From NCBI RefSeq assembly GCF_009834125.1, contig NZ_CP047146.1, positions 2,039,501 through 2,103,500 of the forward strand: a DNA stretch of 64,000 nucleotides, in the 5' to 3' direction. Positions 16,086-26,547 of the stretch are shown here, piece after piece. This stretch comes from Streptomyces sp. GS7 (GTDB lineage Bacteria > Actinomycetota > Actinomycetes > Streptomycetales > Streptomycetaceae). The notes under the pieces were generated by a model that was not told the origin of the DNA, made no database searches, and worked only from the letters and a program-made list of their open reading frames with translations. Within the stretch, counting starts at the first letter, position 1. The number at the start of each line of letters is the position of its first letter. Position numbers and translations under genes: made by a program.

Positions 16086-16123
16086 CCGCCCCCTCTCCCT
16101 CCCCGAAGGGGGAGAGGGGGCGG
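16086..16123 (+). terminator. Hairpin terminator after npdG
   Basis: A 14-bp GC stem, CCGCCCCCTCTCCC at 16086-16099 with its complement at 16110-16123, and a 10-nt loop. There is no U-tract, as is usual in Streptomyces. Confidence 0.7.
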
Positions 16124-16192
16124 AGGGCGGTCCTCCGCGGGCCATGGGGGACACTGGGACGGACCGTCCCATCCCCGACAGGAGCCCGCCCC

Positions 16193-16411
16193 ATGCCCTC
16201 CCTGCCCCCGTCCGGCCCGGACCGGCGCCTTGCCGTCCTCGCCCTCGTCGTGTGCGTCCTCGCCGTCGCCGCGGCGGTCCTCTCCTTCGTCGAGGGCAGC
16301 TTCATCGGCATCGTCTGGGTCCTGCTGGCGGGCGTCTCCAGCAACATGGCGTGGTTCTACGTACGCAAGGCGAAGCTGGAGCAGGCGCGCCGCGCCGCGG
16401 CGTCGGGCTGA
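16193..16411 (+). CDS. Small two-helix membrane protein
   Basis: A 72-aa protein with two hydrophobic segments, LAVLALVVCVLAVAAAVLSF (about 13-32) and FIGIVWVLLAGVSSNMAWFY (about 37-56), and a charged C-terminal tail KAKLEQARRAAASG. GGAG lies about 8 nt before the ATG. It is convergent with the M50 protease gene, only 4 nt between stops. No known domain; similar short proteins are common in streptomycetes. Function unknown. Confidence 0.7.
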   Translation: MPSLPPSGPDRRLAVLALVVCVLAVAAAVLSFVEGSFIGIVWVLLAGVSSNMAWFYVRKAKLEQARRAAASG

Positions 16412-16415
16412 CGCC

Positions 16416-17219
16416 CTACAGCGCGCCGGTCCGCGGAATCTGCGGTGCGCCCTGCCAGAAGCGGAAGAACTCCTGGCCCCAGTAGCTGTCCCAGGCGGTG
16501 ACGCCCAGGGTCCGCAGGACGGTGTGGACCAGGTCGAAGAAGACCTGGTTGACCTCCGGCACCCACAGGAGCCCGAAGACCGCCAGCAGGCCGAACGGCG
16601 CGAACGGCTCGACCTGCCGTCGTAGGCCGGGGGACAGCCAGGGCTCGATCACGCCGTAGCCGTCCAGTCCGGGTACCGGCACGAAGTTCAGGATCGCCGC
16701 GGTCACCTGGAGCAGCGCGAGGAACGCCAGCGCGTAGCGGAACGGGTCCGGTACGCCGTCGAGGCCGTGCAGCCAGAACGGTGCGCTGACCACCGCCGCG
16801 AACAGGATGTTGGTCAGCGGCCCGGCCGCCGAGATCAGGCTGTGCCGCCAGCGTCCCCGGATCCGGCCGCGTTCGATGAACACCGCGCCGCCCGGCAGCC
16901 CGATCCCGCCCATGATGACGAAGATCACCGGTAGCACGATGCTCAGCAGCGCATGGGTGTACCTGAGCGGGTTCAGGGTGAGATAGCCCTTGGCGCCCAC
17001 GGAGATGTCGCCGCTGTGCAGCGCGGTGCGGGCGTGCGCGTACTCGTGCAGGCACAGCGACACCACCCAGCCGGACACCACGCACACGAAGACCGCGAAG
17101 CCGGTGGCGGACGCCGCCCTTCCGCTCCAGACGGCCCAGCCGGACACCGCCATGACGGCGACGAGCGCGAGAAAGACCGGGCTGACGCGGCGGTCGGCGC
17201 GTGGGAATGCGGTGGTCAT
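16416..17219 (-). CDS. Site-2 protease family (M50) membrane metalloprotease
   Basis: A 267-aa integral membrane protein. The zinc motif HEYAH is at residues 58-62, inside a transmembrane helix, and the second motif NFVPVPGLDGYG supplies the third ligand (Asp). Intramembrane proteases of this type cut membrane-bound anti-sigma factors or signal peptides. The short form without PDZ or CBS domains resembles Rv1417/YdbT-type S2P relatives. GGAG is present upstream of the ATG at 17219. It is divergent from the SARP regulator with a 267-bp gap. Substrate unknown. Confidence 0.88.
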   Translation of the reverse strand: MTTAFPRADRRVSPVFLALVAVMAVSGWAVWSGRAASATGFAVFVCVVSGWVVSLCLHEYAHARTALHSGDISVGAKGYLTLNPLRYTHALLSIVLPVIFVIMGGIGLPGGAVFIERGRIRGRWRHSLISAAGPLTNILFAAVVSAPFWLHGLDGVPDPFRYALAFLALLQVTAAILNFVPVPGLDGYGVIEPWLSPGLRRQVEPFAPFGLLAVFGLLWVPEVNQVFFDLVHTVLRTLGVTAWDSYWGQEFFRFWQGAPQIPRTGAL

Positions 17220-17474
17220 CGGTAGCGGGCTCCAGGGGTCTCGGGACGGGCAGCCCCGACCGTATCCGCGCTGCGGCGGTCGGCGCACGGATTCCCGGCG
17301 GCGGACCCGGAACCGTGCCCGGACCGCGTGCCCGCGCCGGGCCCGGCTCCTGACCGCCCGGATACGCCCGTCCACGGATGCCAGGACACCTGCGTTCCCC
17401 CGTCCCGGATCCCCGCGCCGAACCGGAACCGCCCCTACCGCCCGCTCGGTACGCGCGCACGCCCGGCATTGCAC

Positions 17475-17480
17475 GACAAT
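17475..17480 (+). promoter_or_regulatory. -10 (GACAAT) of the leaderless SARP gene
   Basis: GACAAT followed by 6 nt and the GTG at 17487, with no ribosome site. No clear -35 seen. Confidence 0.4.
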
Positions 17481-17486
17481 GGGCCG

Positions 17487-20400
17487 GTGCGTTACGGAAT
17501 CCTCGGCACCACACAGGCCGGCCGGGCCGACGGCAGCCCCGTCGCCCTCGGCGGTCCCCGGCTGCGCGCCCTGCTCGCCGCGCTCGCGCTGCGCCCGGGC
17601 CGGGCGCTGACCGCGGACGCCCTGATCGCCGACGTCTGGGGCATGGACCCGCCGGCCGACGCGCCCGGCGCCCTCCAGGCGCTGGTCGGCCGGCTGCGCC
17701 GAGCCCTCGGCCGTACCGCCGTCGCTTCCGTCGACGGCGGCTATCTGCTGTGCGCCGAGCCGGACGCCGTCGACCTGCACCGCTTCGAGCGGCTTGCGGC
17801 GGAGGGCGGCCGGGCGCTCGACGACGCCGACCCGGCCCGCGCCGCCGTCCTGCTGGACGAGGCGCTGGCGCTCTGGCGCGGCCCGGCGCTCGCCGACCTG
17901 CCCGACGCGGCCGTCGAGGCGGCCCGCGCCGAGAGCCGGCGGCTGGAGGCCCGGCGCACCCGCCTCGCCGCCGATCTGGCGCTGGGCCGGGCCGCCCAGG
18001 CGCTGCCCACCCTCGTCGCGCTGTGCCAGGACAACCCGCTCGACGAGCCCCTCCAGGCCCTGCGGCTGCGCGCTCTGCGGGACGCCGGCCGCAGCGCCGA
18101 GGCGCTGGCCGCCTACGAGGAGATACGCAGCGAACTCGCCGACCGCCTGGGCGCCGACCCCGGCCCGGAACTGCGCGCCCTGCACGGCGCGTTGCTGCGG
18201 CCGGGGACGGTGCCGCGGGGCGCCGTGGCGGGCACCCCCGCGGCTCCCGCGGCCTACGGGATGCCCGGCCCCGACGGCGCTCCCACTCCCGGCGGTGCCC
18301 CCACTCCCCACGGCACCCCCGCAGCCCCCGTCGCCGCCGGCTCTCCGCTCGCCCCGCCCGTCCCGGCCGCGCGCCCCGGTAACCTCCGGGCGCGCCTGAC
18401 CTCTTTCGTGGGGCGGGACCACGACCTGGCCGCGCTGCGGGGCGATCTGGCCGCGCACCGGCTGGTGACGCTGCTGGGGCCGGGCGGCGCCGGCAAGACC
18501 CGGCTGTCGCAGGAGGGCGCCGAGGCCGCCGCGGCGGCGCTGCCGGAGGCCTGGCCGCACGGCGTCTGGCTGGCGGAGCTGGCGCCGGTGGACGATCCGC
18601 GGACCGTGCCGGAGGCGGTGCTGACCGCGCTCGGGGCGCGCGAGACGGTCGTGCGCGGTAGCACCGCCGAGGGGCTGCGGGCCGCCTCCGACCCGACCGC
18701 CCGGGATCCGCACGCCCGGCTCGCCGAGCACTGCGCGGGCCGCCGGATGCTGCTGGTCCTGGACAACTGCGAGCATGTGATCGGCGCCGCCGCCGAGTTG
18801 GCGGAGCGGCTGCTGGCCGTCTGTCCCGGGGTGACGGTGCTGGCGACGAGCCGGGAGCCGCTGGCCGTGCCGGGCGAGGTGCTGCGGCCGGTCGAGCCGC
18901 TGCCGGACCCGGTGGCGCTGCGGCTGCTCGCCGAGCGGGGGGCCGCCGCCTCCCCCGGTTTCCGGGTGGCGGACGATCCGGCGGCCTGTGCCGAGATCTG
19001 CCGCCGGCTGGACGGGCTGCCGCTGGCCATCGAACTCGCCGCCGCCCGGCTGCGGTTGCTCACGCCGCGGCAGCTCGCGGACCGGCTGGACGACCGCTTC
19101 CGGCTGCTGACCAGCGGCAGCCGGACCGTGCTGCCGCGCCAGCAGACGCTGCGCGCGGTGGTGGACTGGTCCTGGGACCTGACCGACGAGCCCGAACGGG
19201 CGGTGCTGCGGCGGCTGTCGGTGTTCGCCGGCGGCTGCGACCTGGCCGCCGCCGAGGAGGTGTGCGCGGGCGACGGCGTCGACGCGGACGAGGTGGCCGG
19301 GCTGCTGGGCTCGCTGATCGACAAGTCGCTGGTGGTGGCGGCCCCGGGCGGCAAGGAGAGCGGCGTCGGCGGGATGCGCTACCGGCTGCTGGAGACGGTG
19401 GGGGAGTACGCCGGGGAGCGGCTGGACGAGGCCGGGGAGCGGACCGCGGCCGAGCGCCGCCATCTGGTCGCGTACCGCGAACTGGCGCGTACCACCGATC
19501 CGTTGCTGCGCGGCCCCGGGCAGCGGGCCGCTATCGACCGGCTGGAGCTGGAGCACGACAACCTGCGCACCGCGCTGCGCCGGGCGCTGGCCGCGGGCGA
19601 CGAGCACGAGGCGCTGTGCCTGGTGCTGTCCCTGCAGTGGTTCTGGTCGCTGCGCGACCACCGCAGCGACGGCCACACCTGGGCGACGGCGGCCGGCGCA
19701 CTCGGCCCCAACCCCTTCGTGCCGCCCGTCGAACCCGCCCCCGACCTCCACGAGCGGCCCATCGACAGCCCGCCGCCGATGGCCCCCGAGCAACTGCTGG
19801 AGGCCCGCCGCGAGGTGCGGCTGGTGGCGCTCTCCAGCGAGAACGACATGGAGGCGCTGCGCAGCCCGGAGATGAAGGAGGAGCTGGCGGGGATGCTGAC
19901 CGCGTACCGCAGCGGTATGCCGCAGACCTGCAAGGTGCCCGGGGTCCTCTGGTACTTCGCGGTGCTGATCAGCGGTCAGTGGGAGGAGCTGTCGCGGCTG
20001 ACCGACGGCGCGGTGCGCGCCTGCCGGGACTTCGGCTACGACTGGGAGCTGGCGTACGTCCTCCAGCTGCGCTCCAAGATCCTCAACGACCGCCCCGGCG
20101 GGCTGGCGCAGGCCACCGAGGACGCCGACGAGTCGCTGCGGATCTTCCAGCGGCTGGGCGACGCCTGGGGCGCGGCCGAGGCGCTGGCGGGGCGCGGTGA
20201 GTCCGAGGAGAAGCGCGGTGCGTACGCGCTCGCGGCGCGCGACTACCGGGCGGCGATGCTGCACGCCGAGGCGCTGGGCGCGCACGGCCAGACCCTGCTG
20301 CTGCGCACCCGGCTGGGCGCGCTGATGATCGAGGACGGCCGGCCGGAGGAGGGGGAGCGGATGCTGCGCGAGGTGCTGGACGACGCGCAGGACCGCAACA

Positions 20401-20924
20401 GCGGCCGGGACGCGGTGCCCTTCGCCCGGTTGATGCTGGCCATGATGCTGACGATGGCGGAGCGCTTCCACGAGGCCCGCGAACAACTCGAAGCGGTGCG
20501 GGAGGTGTTCGTCGCGCGCAGCCCGGACATCTTCCTGGGGCTGCTGGAGGCGATGCTGGTCTCGGTGGACGTGGCGGAGGGGCGGCACGGCGAGGACCTC
20601 CTGCTGCGGATGCGGGCGGCGCTGGAGCTGACCGGGGACTCCATGGCGCAGATGGTCGCGCCGGACCTGCCGGTGGTCCAACTCCTCACCGGCGCACGGG
20701 CGCTGATGGCGGTGCGTGGCGCGGCCGGCGCCCGGGACGCGGCTCGGCTGGTCGGTGCCTACGACGCGCTGCGGGCCGCCTCGCACGTGCAGCCGCTGGC
20801 CGTCCGCGACGACCGGGCCCGTGCGGAGCGCTCCGCCCGCGCCCTGCTGGGCGATCCGGCGTACGAAGCCGCGTACGCCGAAGGCGGTGCCCTCTCGATC
20901 GAAGAGGCCACCGCCCTCGTGTGA
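17487..20924 (+). CDS. AfsR-type large SARP regulator (winged helix, BTAD, NB-ARC ATPase, TPR)
   Basis: A 1145-aa regulator. Order: OmpR-type winged helix (1-90, VRYGILGTTQAGRADGSPVA), BTAD (about 95-240), and a Gly/Pro/Thr-rich linker with APTPGGAPTPHGTP repeats. A P-loop NTPase follows with Walker A GPGGAGKTRLS (331-341) and Walker B RRMLLVLDNCEH, then a winged-helix lid around RLLTSGSRTVLPRQQTLRAV and a TPR-like C-terminus. The GTG start fits the conserved N-terminus and a GACAAT box 6 nt upstream. Large SARPs usually activate nearby or secondary-metabolite genes by binding heptamer direct repeats. The closest candidate repeats precede the convergent ABC exporter. No biosynthetic cluster is visible here. 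Confidence 0.9.
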   Translation: MRYGILGTTQAGRADGSPVALGGPRLRALLAALALRPGRALTADALIADVWGMDPPADAPGALQALVGRLRRALGRTAVASVDGGYLLCAEPDAVDLHRFERLAAEGGRALDDADPARAAVLLDEALALWRGPALADLPDAAVEAARAESRRLEARRTRLAADLALGRAAQALPTLVALCQDNPLDEPLQALRLRALRDAGRSAEALAAYEEIRSELADRLGADPGPELRALHGALLRPGTVPRGAVAGTPAAPAAYGMPGPDGAPTPGGAPTPHGTPAAPVAAGSPLAPPVPAARPGNLRARLTSFVGRDHDLAALRGDLAAHRLVTLLGPGGAGKTRLSQEGAEAAAAALPEAWPHGVWLAELAPVDDPRTVPEAVLTALGARETVVRGSTAEGLRAASDPTARDPHARLAEHCAGRRMLLVLDNCEHVIGAAAELAERLLAVCPGVTVLATSREPLAVPGEVLRPVEPLPDPVALRLLAERGAAASPGFRVADDPAACAEICRRLDGLPLAIELAAARLRLLTPRQLADRLDDRFRLLTSGSRTVLPRQQTLRAVVDWSWDLTDEPERAVLRRLSVFAGGCDLAAAEEVCAGDGVDADEVAGLLGSLIDKSLVVAAPGGKESGVGGMRYRLLETVGEYAGERLDEAGERTAAERRHLVAYRELARTTDPLLRGPGQRAAIDRLELEHDNLRTALRRALAAGDEHEALCLVLSLQWFWSLRDHRSDGHTWATAAGALGPNPFVPPVEPAPDLHERPIDSPPPMAPEQLLEARREVRLVALSSENDMEALRSPEMKEELAGMLTAYRSGMPQTCKVPGVLWYFAVLISGQWEELSRLTDGAVRACRDFGYDWELAYVLQLRSKILNDRPGGLAQATEDADESLRIFQRLGDAWGAAEALAGRGESEEKRGAYALAARDYRAAMLHAEALGAHGQTLLLRTRLGALMIEDGRPEEGERMLREVLDDAQDRNSGRDAVPFARLMLAMMLTMAERFHEAREQLEAVREVFVARSPDIFLGLLEAMLVSVDVAEGRHGEDLLLRMRAALELTGDSMAQMVAPDLPVVQLLTGARALMAVRGAAGARDAARLVGAYDALRAASHVQPLAVRDDRARAERSARALLGDPAYEAAYAEGGALSIEEATALV

Positions 20925-20963
20925 CGCGAGCCGGGCGGAGGCAGGTCCCCTGCGGGGCGCGCG

Positions 20964-21790
20964 TCAGGTCTTCTTGCGGAACTTCGCGACCGCGAGCGGC
21001 ATGGCCACGGCCGTGATGGCGACCGTCCAGCCGAGGGTGATCAGCGCCGGGTGTGCCACCGCGCCCTCGCCGTTGAGCAGCGCCCGGGCCGCGTCCGCCA
21101 GCGTGGAGAGCGGATTGACTTCGGTGAAGCCCTCCAGCCAGCTGGGCATCGACGTCGGCGGGGCGAAGATCGACGAACCGAACTGCAGCGGCATCAGCAC
21201 CAGCATCGCCATGCCCTGCACCGCCTGCGGCGTCTTCACCGAGAGACCCAGCAGAATGAAGATCCACATCAGGGCGGCGCCGAAGAGCGTGGACAGCACG
21301 ACCGCCCCGAGGAACTCCGGGATCGTGCCGCGGATTTCGAAGCCGAGCAGGAAGCCCATGCCGAGCAGGATCGCGATGGCGACCAGCATCCGGCCGATCT
21401 CGACGACGATCTTGGCTATCAGGACCGAGGACCGGGCGATGGGCATCGTCCGGAAGCGGTCCATCACGCCCTTGCGGAAGTCCTCGTTGACGCCGGAGCC
21501 CACCGCCATGGCGATGTTCATGCCCATCATCGCCATCATGCCGGGCACCAGACGCTGGATGTACTCGTGCTGGTTGCCCTTGCCGGCGATCGCGCCGCCG
21601 AAGACGTAGGTGAACAGCAGGATGAAGATCACCGGCATCAGCAGGACGTCGAACATCGACTCCGGGTCCTGCTTGATCTGCAGGGCGTTGCGCCGGACCA
21701 GCGCGCCGATGTGCCGCAGGTTGGCGCGGAGGCCGATCCGGCCCTCGTCGGCGCCGGGCTTGGCCAGGGGCGCCGTCATCGTCGCGGCAC

Positions 21791-21794
<4 letters not shown>
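20964..21794 (-). CDS. ABC-2 type exporter permease (DrrB-like)
   Basis: A 276-aa membrane protein with six predicted helices. LVRRNALQIKQDPESMFDVL precedes the first helix, as in DrrB/ABC-2 permeases. The conserved central region reads MMGMNIAMAVGSGVNEDFRKGVMDRFRTMPI, with RFRTMPI being the family signature. It overlaps the ATPase stop by 4 nt (ATGA at 21791-21794), so the pair forms one exporter. It is convergent with the SARP gene. Substrate unknown; daunorubicin-resistance-type pumps export antibiotics or lipids. Confidence 0.9.
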
Positions 21795-22822
<1,028 letters not shown>

Positions 22823-22845
22823 GCCCTCCAAGGTGCCAGCCGCCA

Positions 22846-22874
22846 CCGACAACGCGCCGACAGGCCGCCGACAG
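22846..22874 (-). promoter_or_regulatory. Three heptamer direct repeats with 11-bp period (SARP-box-like)
   Basis: On the minus strand CTGTCGG (22868-22874), CTGTCGG (22857-22863) and TTGTCGG (22846-22852) recur every 11 bp upstream of the ABC exporter. SARP activators bind heptamers with this period. Two of the repeats lie inside the terminator stem, so the pattern may be a by-product of it. No clear -10 follows. Confidence 0.3.
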
Positions 22875-22907
22875 CCCCTGAGGAGCGGCTGTCGGCGGCC
22901 TGTCGGC
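22856..22907. terminator. Very strong hairpin between panB and the ABC exporter
   Basis: A perfect 21-bp inverted repeat, arms 22856-22876 and 22887-22907, with a 10-nt loop. It begins 7 nt after the panB stop and should terminate panB transcription. Confidence 0.85.
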
Positions 22908-22913
22908 CGGGCA

Positions 22914-23822
22914 TCAGTGGAAGGTGTGCTCCTCGGCGGGGAAGGCGCCGCCGACCACGTCCTCGGCGAACGCCCTGGCCGCGCCGCCCAGCAGCTCCCG
23001 CAGCTGGAGGTACTGCTTGACGAACCGCGGCACCCGGCCGGCGTTGAGGCCCGCCATGTCGGTCCACACCAGCACCTGGGCGTCACAGTCCAGGCCCGCG
23101 CCGATGCCGACGGTGGGGATGTGCAGCGAGCGGGTCACCTCGGCGGCCAGCTCGGCCGGTACGGCCTCCAGGACGACCGAGAACGCGCCGGCGTCCTGCA
23201 CCGCCTTGGCGTCCCGCAGCAGCTGCTGGGCGGCCTCCTCGCCGCGGCCCTGGACCGGGTAGCCGCCGTAGGCGTGGACCGACTGCGGGGTCAGCCCGAC
23301 GTGCGCCATCACCGGGATGCCGGACGAGACCAGCAGCTCCACCTGGTGCGCGGAGCGCTCGCCGCCCTCCAGCTTGACGGCGCCGACACCGGCGTCCTTG
23401 ACCAGGCGGGTGGCGTTGCGCAGCGCCTGGACCGGGCCTTCCTGGTAGGCGCCGAACGGCAGGTCGGCGACGACCAGGGCGCGCTTGGTGCCGCGCACGA
23501 CCGCGGCGGACAGGATCGTGATCTCGTCCATCGTGACCGGCACGGTGGACTCGTAGCCGAGGTGGCAGTTGCCCATCGAGTCGCCGACGAGCAGGACGGG
23601 GATCCCGGACTCGTCGAAGACCGAGGCGGTCATCGCGTCGTAGGCGGTGAGCATCGGCCACTTCTCGCCGCGCTCCTTGGCGGCGGCGATGTCGCGGACC
23701 GTGATACGGCGCGAGCTGGTGCCCCCGTACAGCGACTTGGTGCTCTCCTTGTCGGCGGGCTTGGCGGTGGGCTCTGCGGTGGCCCCCGCGGCCGGCTTCT
23801 GGGCAGGCGAAAGCTGCGTCAT
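22914..23822 (-). CDS. panB: 3-methyl-2-oxobutanoate hydroxymethyltransferase
   Basis: A 302-aa cytosolic TIM-barrel enzyme of pantothenate synthesis that adds the hydroxymethyl group from methylene-THF to ketoisovalerate. Recognisable segments are MLTAYDAMTASVFDESGIPV, LLVGDSMGNCHLGYESTVPV, GAVKLEGGE, GIPVMAHVGLTPQS, the catalytic Glu in VVLEAVP, and GIGAGLDCDAQVLVWTDM. A 40-residue Ala/Lys-rich N-terminal extension is typical of actinomycete PanB. CAGGAGCC lies upstream of the ATG at 23822. It is followed immediately by a 21-bp hairpin. Confidence 0.95.
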   Translation of the reverse strand: MTQLSPAQKPAAGATAEPTAKPADKESTKSLYGGTSSRRITVRDIAAAKERGEKWPMLTAYDAMTASVFDESGIPVLLVGDSMGNCHLGYESTVPVTMDEITILSAAVVRGTKRALVVADLPFGAYQEGPVQALRNATRLVKDAGVGAVKLEGGERSAHQVELLVSSGIPVMAHVGLTPQSVHAYGGYPVQGRGEEAAQQLLRDAKAVQDAGAFSVVLEAVPAELAAEVTRSLHIPTVGIGAGLDCDAQVLVWTDMAGLNAGRVPRFVKQYLQLRELLGGAARAFAEDVVGGAFPAEEHTFH

Positions 23823-23958
23823 GGTGACGGCTCCTGTTTCTCCATCTCGAAGCACCCTGACGGTGTCTCCGGACTCCCCACCATGCTGGCACGGCGTGCC
23901 GCAAAGGAAAAGAGGAGGGGTCCGCTGGTCCGGCCGGCCCAGTCCGGTCCGCCGTTTC

Positions 23959-23985
23959 ATCGATACGGAACGGTTCCGTATCGAT
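23959..23985. promoter_or_regulatory. 27-bp perfect palindrome, operator of the MFS/TetR operon
   Basis: Arms ATCGATACGGAA (23959-23970) and TTCCGTATCGAT (23974-23985) flank a CGG centre. It covers the -35 region of the MFS gene, whose -10 is at 23993-23998. The TetR encoded at the end of the operon is the obvious ligand. Confidence 0.85.
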
Positions 23986-23992
23986 ATCGGCG

Positions 23993-23998
23993 TATGGT
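23993..23998 (+). promoter_or_regulatory. -10 (TATGGT) of the leaderless MFS gene
   Basis: TATGGT then 6 nt then ATG 24005, with no ribosome site. The palindromic operator ends 8 bp upstream. Confidence 0.55.
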
Positions 23999-24004
23999 GG
24001 CGCC

Positions 24005-25624
24005 ATGGCCACCTCACCGCCCCCACCGGGCGCACCCGCCGCTCCACGGATTCCCGACCACATCCACCGCCGGCGCTGGGCGATCCTCTCCGTCCTGATG
24101 CTCAGCCTGCTGATCGTGGTGCTGGACAACTCCATCCTCAACGTCGCGATGAAGACCATCGCGACCCCGGCCCCCGGGGGCCTCGGCGCCACCCAGAGCG
24201 AGCTGGAGTGGGCGATCAACGCCTACACGCTGGTCTTCGCCGGGCTGCTGTTCACCTCCGGCCTGCTCGGCGACCGGATCGGCCGGAAGAAGGTCCTCCT
24301 CTTCGGCCTGGCCGTCTTCGGCGCCGGATCGGCGCTCGCCGCGGCCGCCGTCTCGCCCGCCGAACTGATCGCCTTCCGCGCGCTGATGGGGCTGGGCGGC
24401 GCCTTCGTGATGCCGGCCACGCTCGCGATCCTGATGAACGTCTTCGAGCGCGAGGAGCAGCCCCGGGCCATCGGCGTCTGGGCCGGCGGTGTGGGCCTGG
24501 CCATCGCCATCGGCCCGATCGCCGGCGGGCTGCTGCTCGACCACTTCTGGTGGGGCTCGGTCTTCCTGATCAACGTCCCGATCGTGCTGCTCGCGCTGGC
24601 CGCGATGATCCTCCTGGTGCCCGAGTCCAGGGACCCCGCCCCCGGCAGGCTGGACCCGGTCGGGGTGCTGCTCTCCGTCGTCGGCCTCGTCCTGCTGGTC
24701 TTCGGGATCATCAAGGGCGGCCAGCTCGACGACTTCGCCGCCCCCGAGGTGCTGGTCCCCGCCCTCGGCGGTCTGGCGGTCCTGGCGGTGTTCGTGGTCC
24801 ACCAGAAGCGCAGCGACCACCCGTCCATCGACATCGGCTACTTCCGCAAGCCCGCCTTCTCGGCCGCCGTCGCCGCCATCGCGCTGGTCTTCTTCGCGCT
24901 GATGGGCGTCACGTTCTTCATCGTCTTCTACGTGCAGAGCGTGCGCGGCTACAGCCCGCTCCAGTCCGGGCTGCTGATCCTGCCGCTGGCCGCCGCCCAG
25001 CTGATCTTCGCGCCGCGGGCCCGGCTCGTCGTGGACCGCTTCGGGGCCCGTGCGGTGTGCACCTCCGGGATGCTGGTGGTGGCCGTCACGATGGCGGGGA
25101 TGGGGATGCTGCGCACCGGTACCCCCCTCTGGGCCCTGGAGTTGCTGTTCTTCCTCCAGGGCACCGGCATGGCGCACATCATGCCGCCGGTCACCGTCGC
25201 GATCATGCAGTCGCTGCCGCGCGAGAAGGCCGGCTCCGCCTCGGCGCTCAACAACACCTTCCGGCAGGTCGGCGGCACCCTCGGCGTCGCCGTCCTCGGC
25301 TCGCTGCTCTCGACGACCTACCGCGACGGCATCCAGGGCACGCTCGACGCCCTGCCCGGGGTGCCGGGACCCGCCCGGGCCGCGGCCGGCGAATCCATCG
25401 AGGCGACGCTCGGCCTCGCCGCCCGGATGGGCCCGGCCGGCCGGCCGCTGATCGACTCCGCCCGCGACGCCTTCCTCCATGCCATGCACGTCACCGCGCT
25501 CGGCTCGGCCGCCGTCTCGGTGCTGGGGGCCGTGGTGGTCGCGGCCTTCCTGCCGGGCAAAATGGCTCCGGCTCCGCGCGCGGCGGAGCCGCGGGACGAG
25601 TGGAAGGCGGGCGCAGCACGATGA
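24005..25624 (+). CDS. MFS exporter, DHA2 (14-helix) family
   Basis: A 539-aa transporter with 14 predicted helices. Motif C-like and DHA2 markers are visible: [50 protein letters not shown] (motif A), [19 protein letters not shown] and [20 protein letters not shown]. It is an H+-driven multidrug or metabolite pump; substrate unknown. Its stop overlaps the TetR gene by ATGA, so exporter and repressor are co-transcribed from one palindrome-controlled, probably leaderless promoter. Confidence 0.92.
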   Translation: MATSPPPPGAPAAPRIPDHIHRRRWAILSVLMLSLLIVVLDNSILNVAMKTIATPAPGGLGATQSELEWAINAYTLVFAGLLFTSGLLGDRIGRKKVLLFGLAVFGAGSALAAAAVSPAELIAFRALMGLGGAFVMPATLAILMNVFEREEQPRAIGVWAGGVGLAIAIGPIAGGLLLDHFWWGSVFLINVPIVLLALAAMILLVPESRDPAPGRLDPVGVLLSVVGLVLLVFGIIKGGQLDDFAAPEVLVPALGGLAVLAVFVVHQKRSDHPSIDIGYFRKPAFSAAVAAIALVFFALMGVTFFIVFYVQSVRGYSPLQSGLLILPLAAAQLIFAPRARLVVDRFGARAVCTSGMLVVAVTMAGMGMLRTGTPLWALELLFFLQGTGMAHIMPPVTVAIMQSLPREKAGSASALNNTFRQVGGTLGVAVLGSLLSTTYRDGIQGTLDALPGVPGPARAAAGESIEATLGLAARMGPAGRPLIDSARDAFLHAMHVTALGSAAVSVLGAVVVAAFLPGKMAPAPRAAEPRDEWKAGAAR

Positions 25625-26295
25625 GCCGGGCGGCGGGAGACGGCGGGGCGGCGGCCGGGGCGGGCGCGGGTGCGGCGGCTCCCGGGCGCCGGGGCCGGCC
25701 GCGCAGCGCCGCGGCCGACTCCGCCATCATCGAGGCCGTGCTCCGGCTGATCGAGGACGGCTGCTCCATAGCTGAGCTGTCCATGGAGCGCATCGCCCGC
25801 GAGGCCGGCGTGGGCAAGGCCACCGTCTACCGCCGCTGGCCCGGCAAGAGCGCGCTGATGCTCGACGTGATGCGGTCGCTGGACGCCCCGACCCCTCCCC
25901 TGGACGGCACCTCCGTACGCGACGACCTGGTCTCCCTGCTGGAGTTCCTGCGCCGCCGCGGCCTGGCCAAGCGCAGCTCCGCCCTGCTGCGTACCGTCGT
26001 CAGCCACGTCCAGGCGCAGCCCGAACTGTGGGCGGAATACCACGAGACGGTCGTCCGGGCCCGCCACGAGGCCCTGCTCGGCGTGCTCCGGCGCGGGGTG
26101 GCCAACGGCGAGATCCGCGCCGACCGGGACCTGGACGCCCTCGTCGACCTCTTCGTCGGCCCGATGCTCGCCCGCGCCGTCCTCCACGACTGGAAGGAAC
26201 TCCCCGAGGGGCTCTCGGAGGAGATCGTCGACATGGTCCTGGAGGGCGTACGGCCCCGCCCCGAAGCGGATCCGCCGGGCACGGTACGACCCTGA
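25621..26295 (+). CDS. TetR-family regulator of the MFS exporter
   Basis: A 224-aa repressor. An Ala/Gly-rich 35-residue N-terminus leads to [20 protein letters not shown] and the [23 protein letters not shown]. The C-terminal TetR_C region ([20 protein letters not shown]) has the [23 protein letters not shown] segment of this subfamily. It begins in the ATGA overlap with the MFS stop. The 27-bp operator upstream of the operon predicts feedback control, with the exported compound as inducer. Confidence 0.9.
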   Translation: MSRAAGDGGAAAGAGAGAAAPGRRGRPRSAAADSAIIEAVLRLIEDGCSIAELSMERIAREAGVGKATVYRRWPGKSALMLDVMRSLDAPTPPLDGTSVRDDLVSLLEFLRRRGLAKRSSALLRTVVSHVQAQPELWAEYHETVVRARHEALLGVLRRGVANGEIRADRDLDALVDLFVGPMLARAVLHDWKELPEGLSEEIVDMVLEGVRPRPEADPPGTVRP

Positions 26296-26547
26296 GCGGG
26301 CGCCGTATGACCGGGCGATGCCCGTTCTGTCACAGCCGCTGTCACGAAGGCCCGGGAGCGGAACCCGGGCGGCCCGGCGGCCCGTCCTCCCCGTCGAGAG
26401 GACACGCTTTCGGCTGAGCGTGCCGCGGGCCCGTCCACGGACCGGTGCGGTGCGGATCTAAGAACGTGTTTTACGAGCGTCGCCTAGGGTCGATGATCAC
26501 AGGCGGGGCCGACCGGAGCAGGGCGGCAAGGCAGTGAGGACGGCGGA

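Noticed and set aside
16416..20786. A 1456-codon open frame on the minus strand opposite the SARP gene
   Set aside because: Its first part is antisense to the SARP gene, with Arg/Gly/Gln-rich low-complexity translation. Only the last 267 codons (the M50 protease, starting at 17219) show domain motifs and a ribosome site.
26307..26417. 36-codon ORF with a zinc-ribbon-like CPFCHSRCHE start
   Set aside because: No clear ribosome site, and the remainder is Pro/Gly-rich. The motif is short enough to arise by chance. Worth a homology search but not supported.
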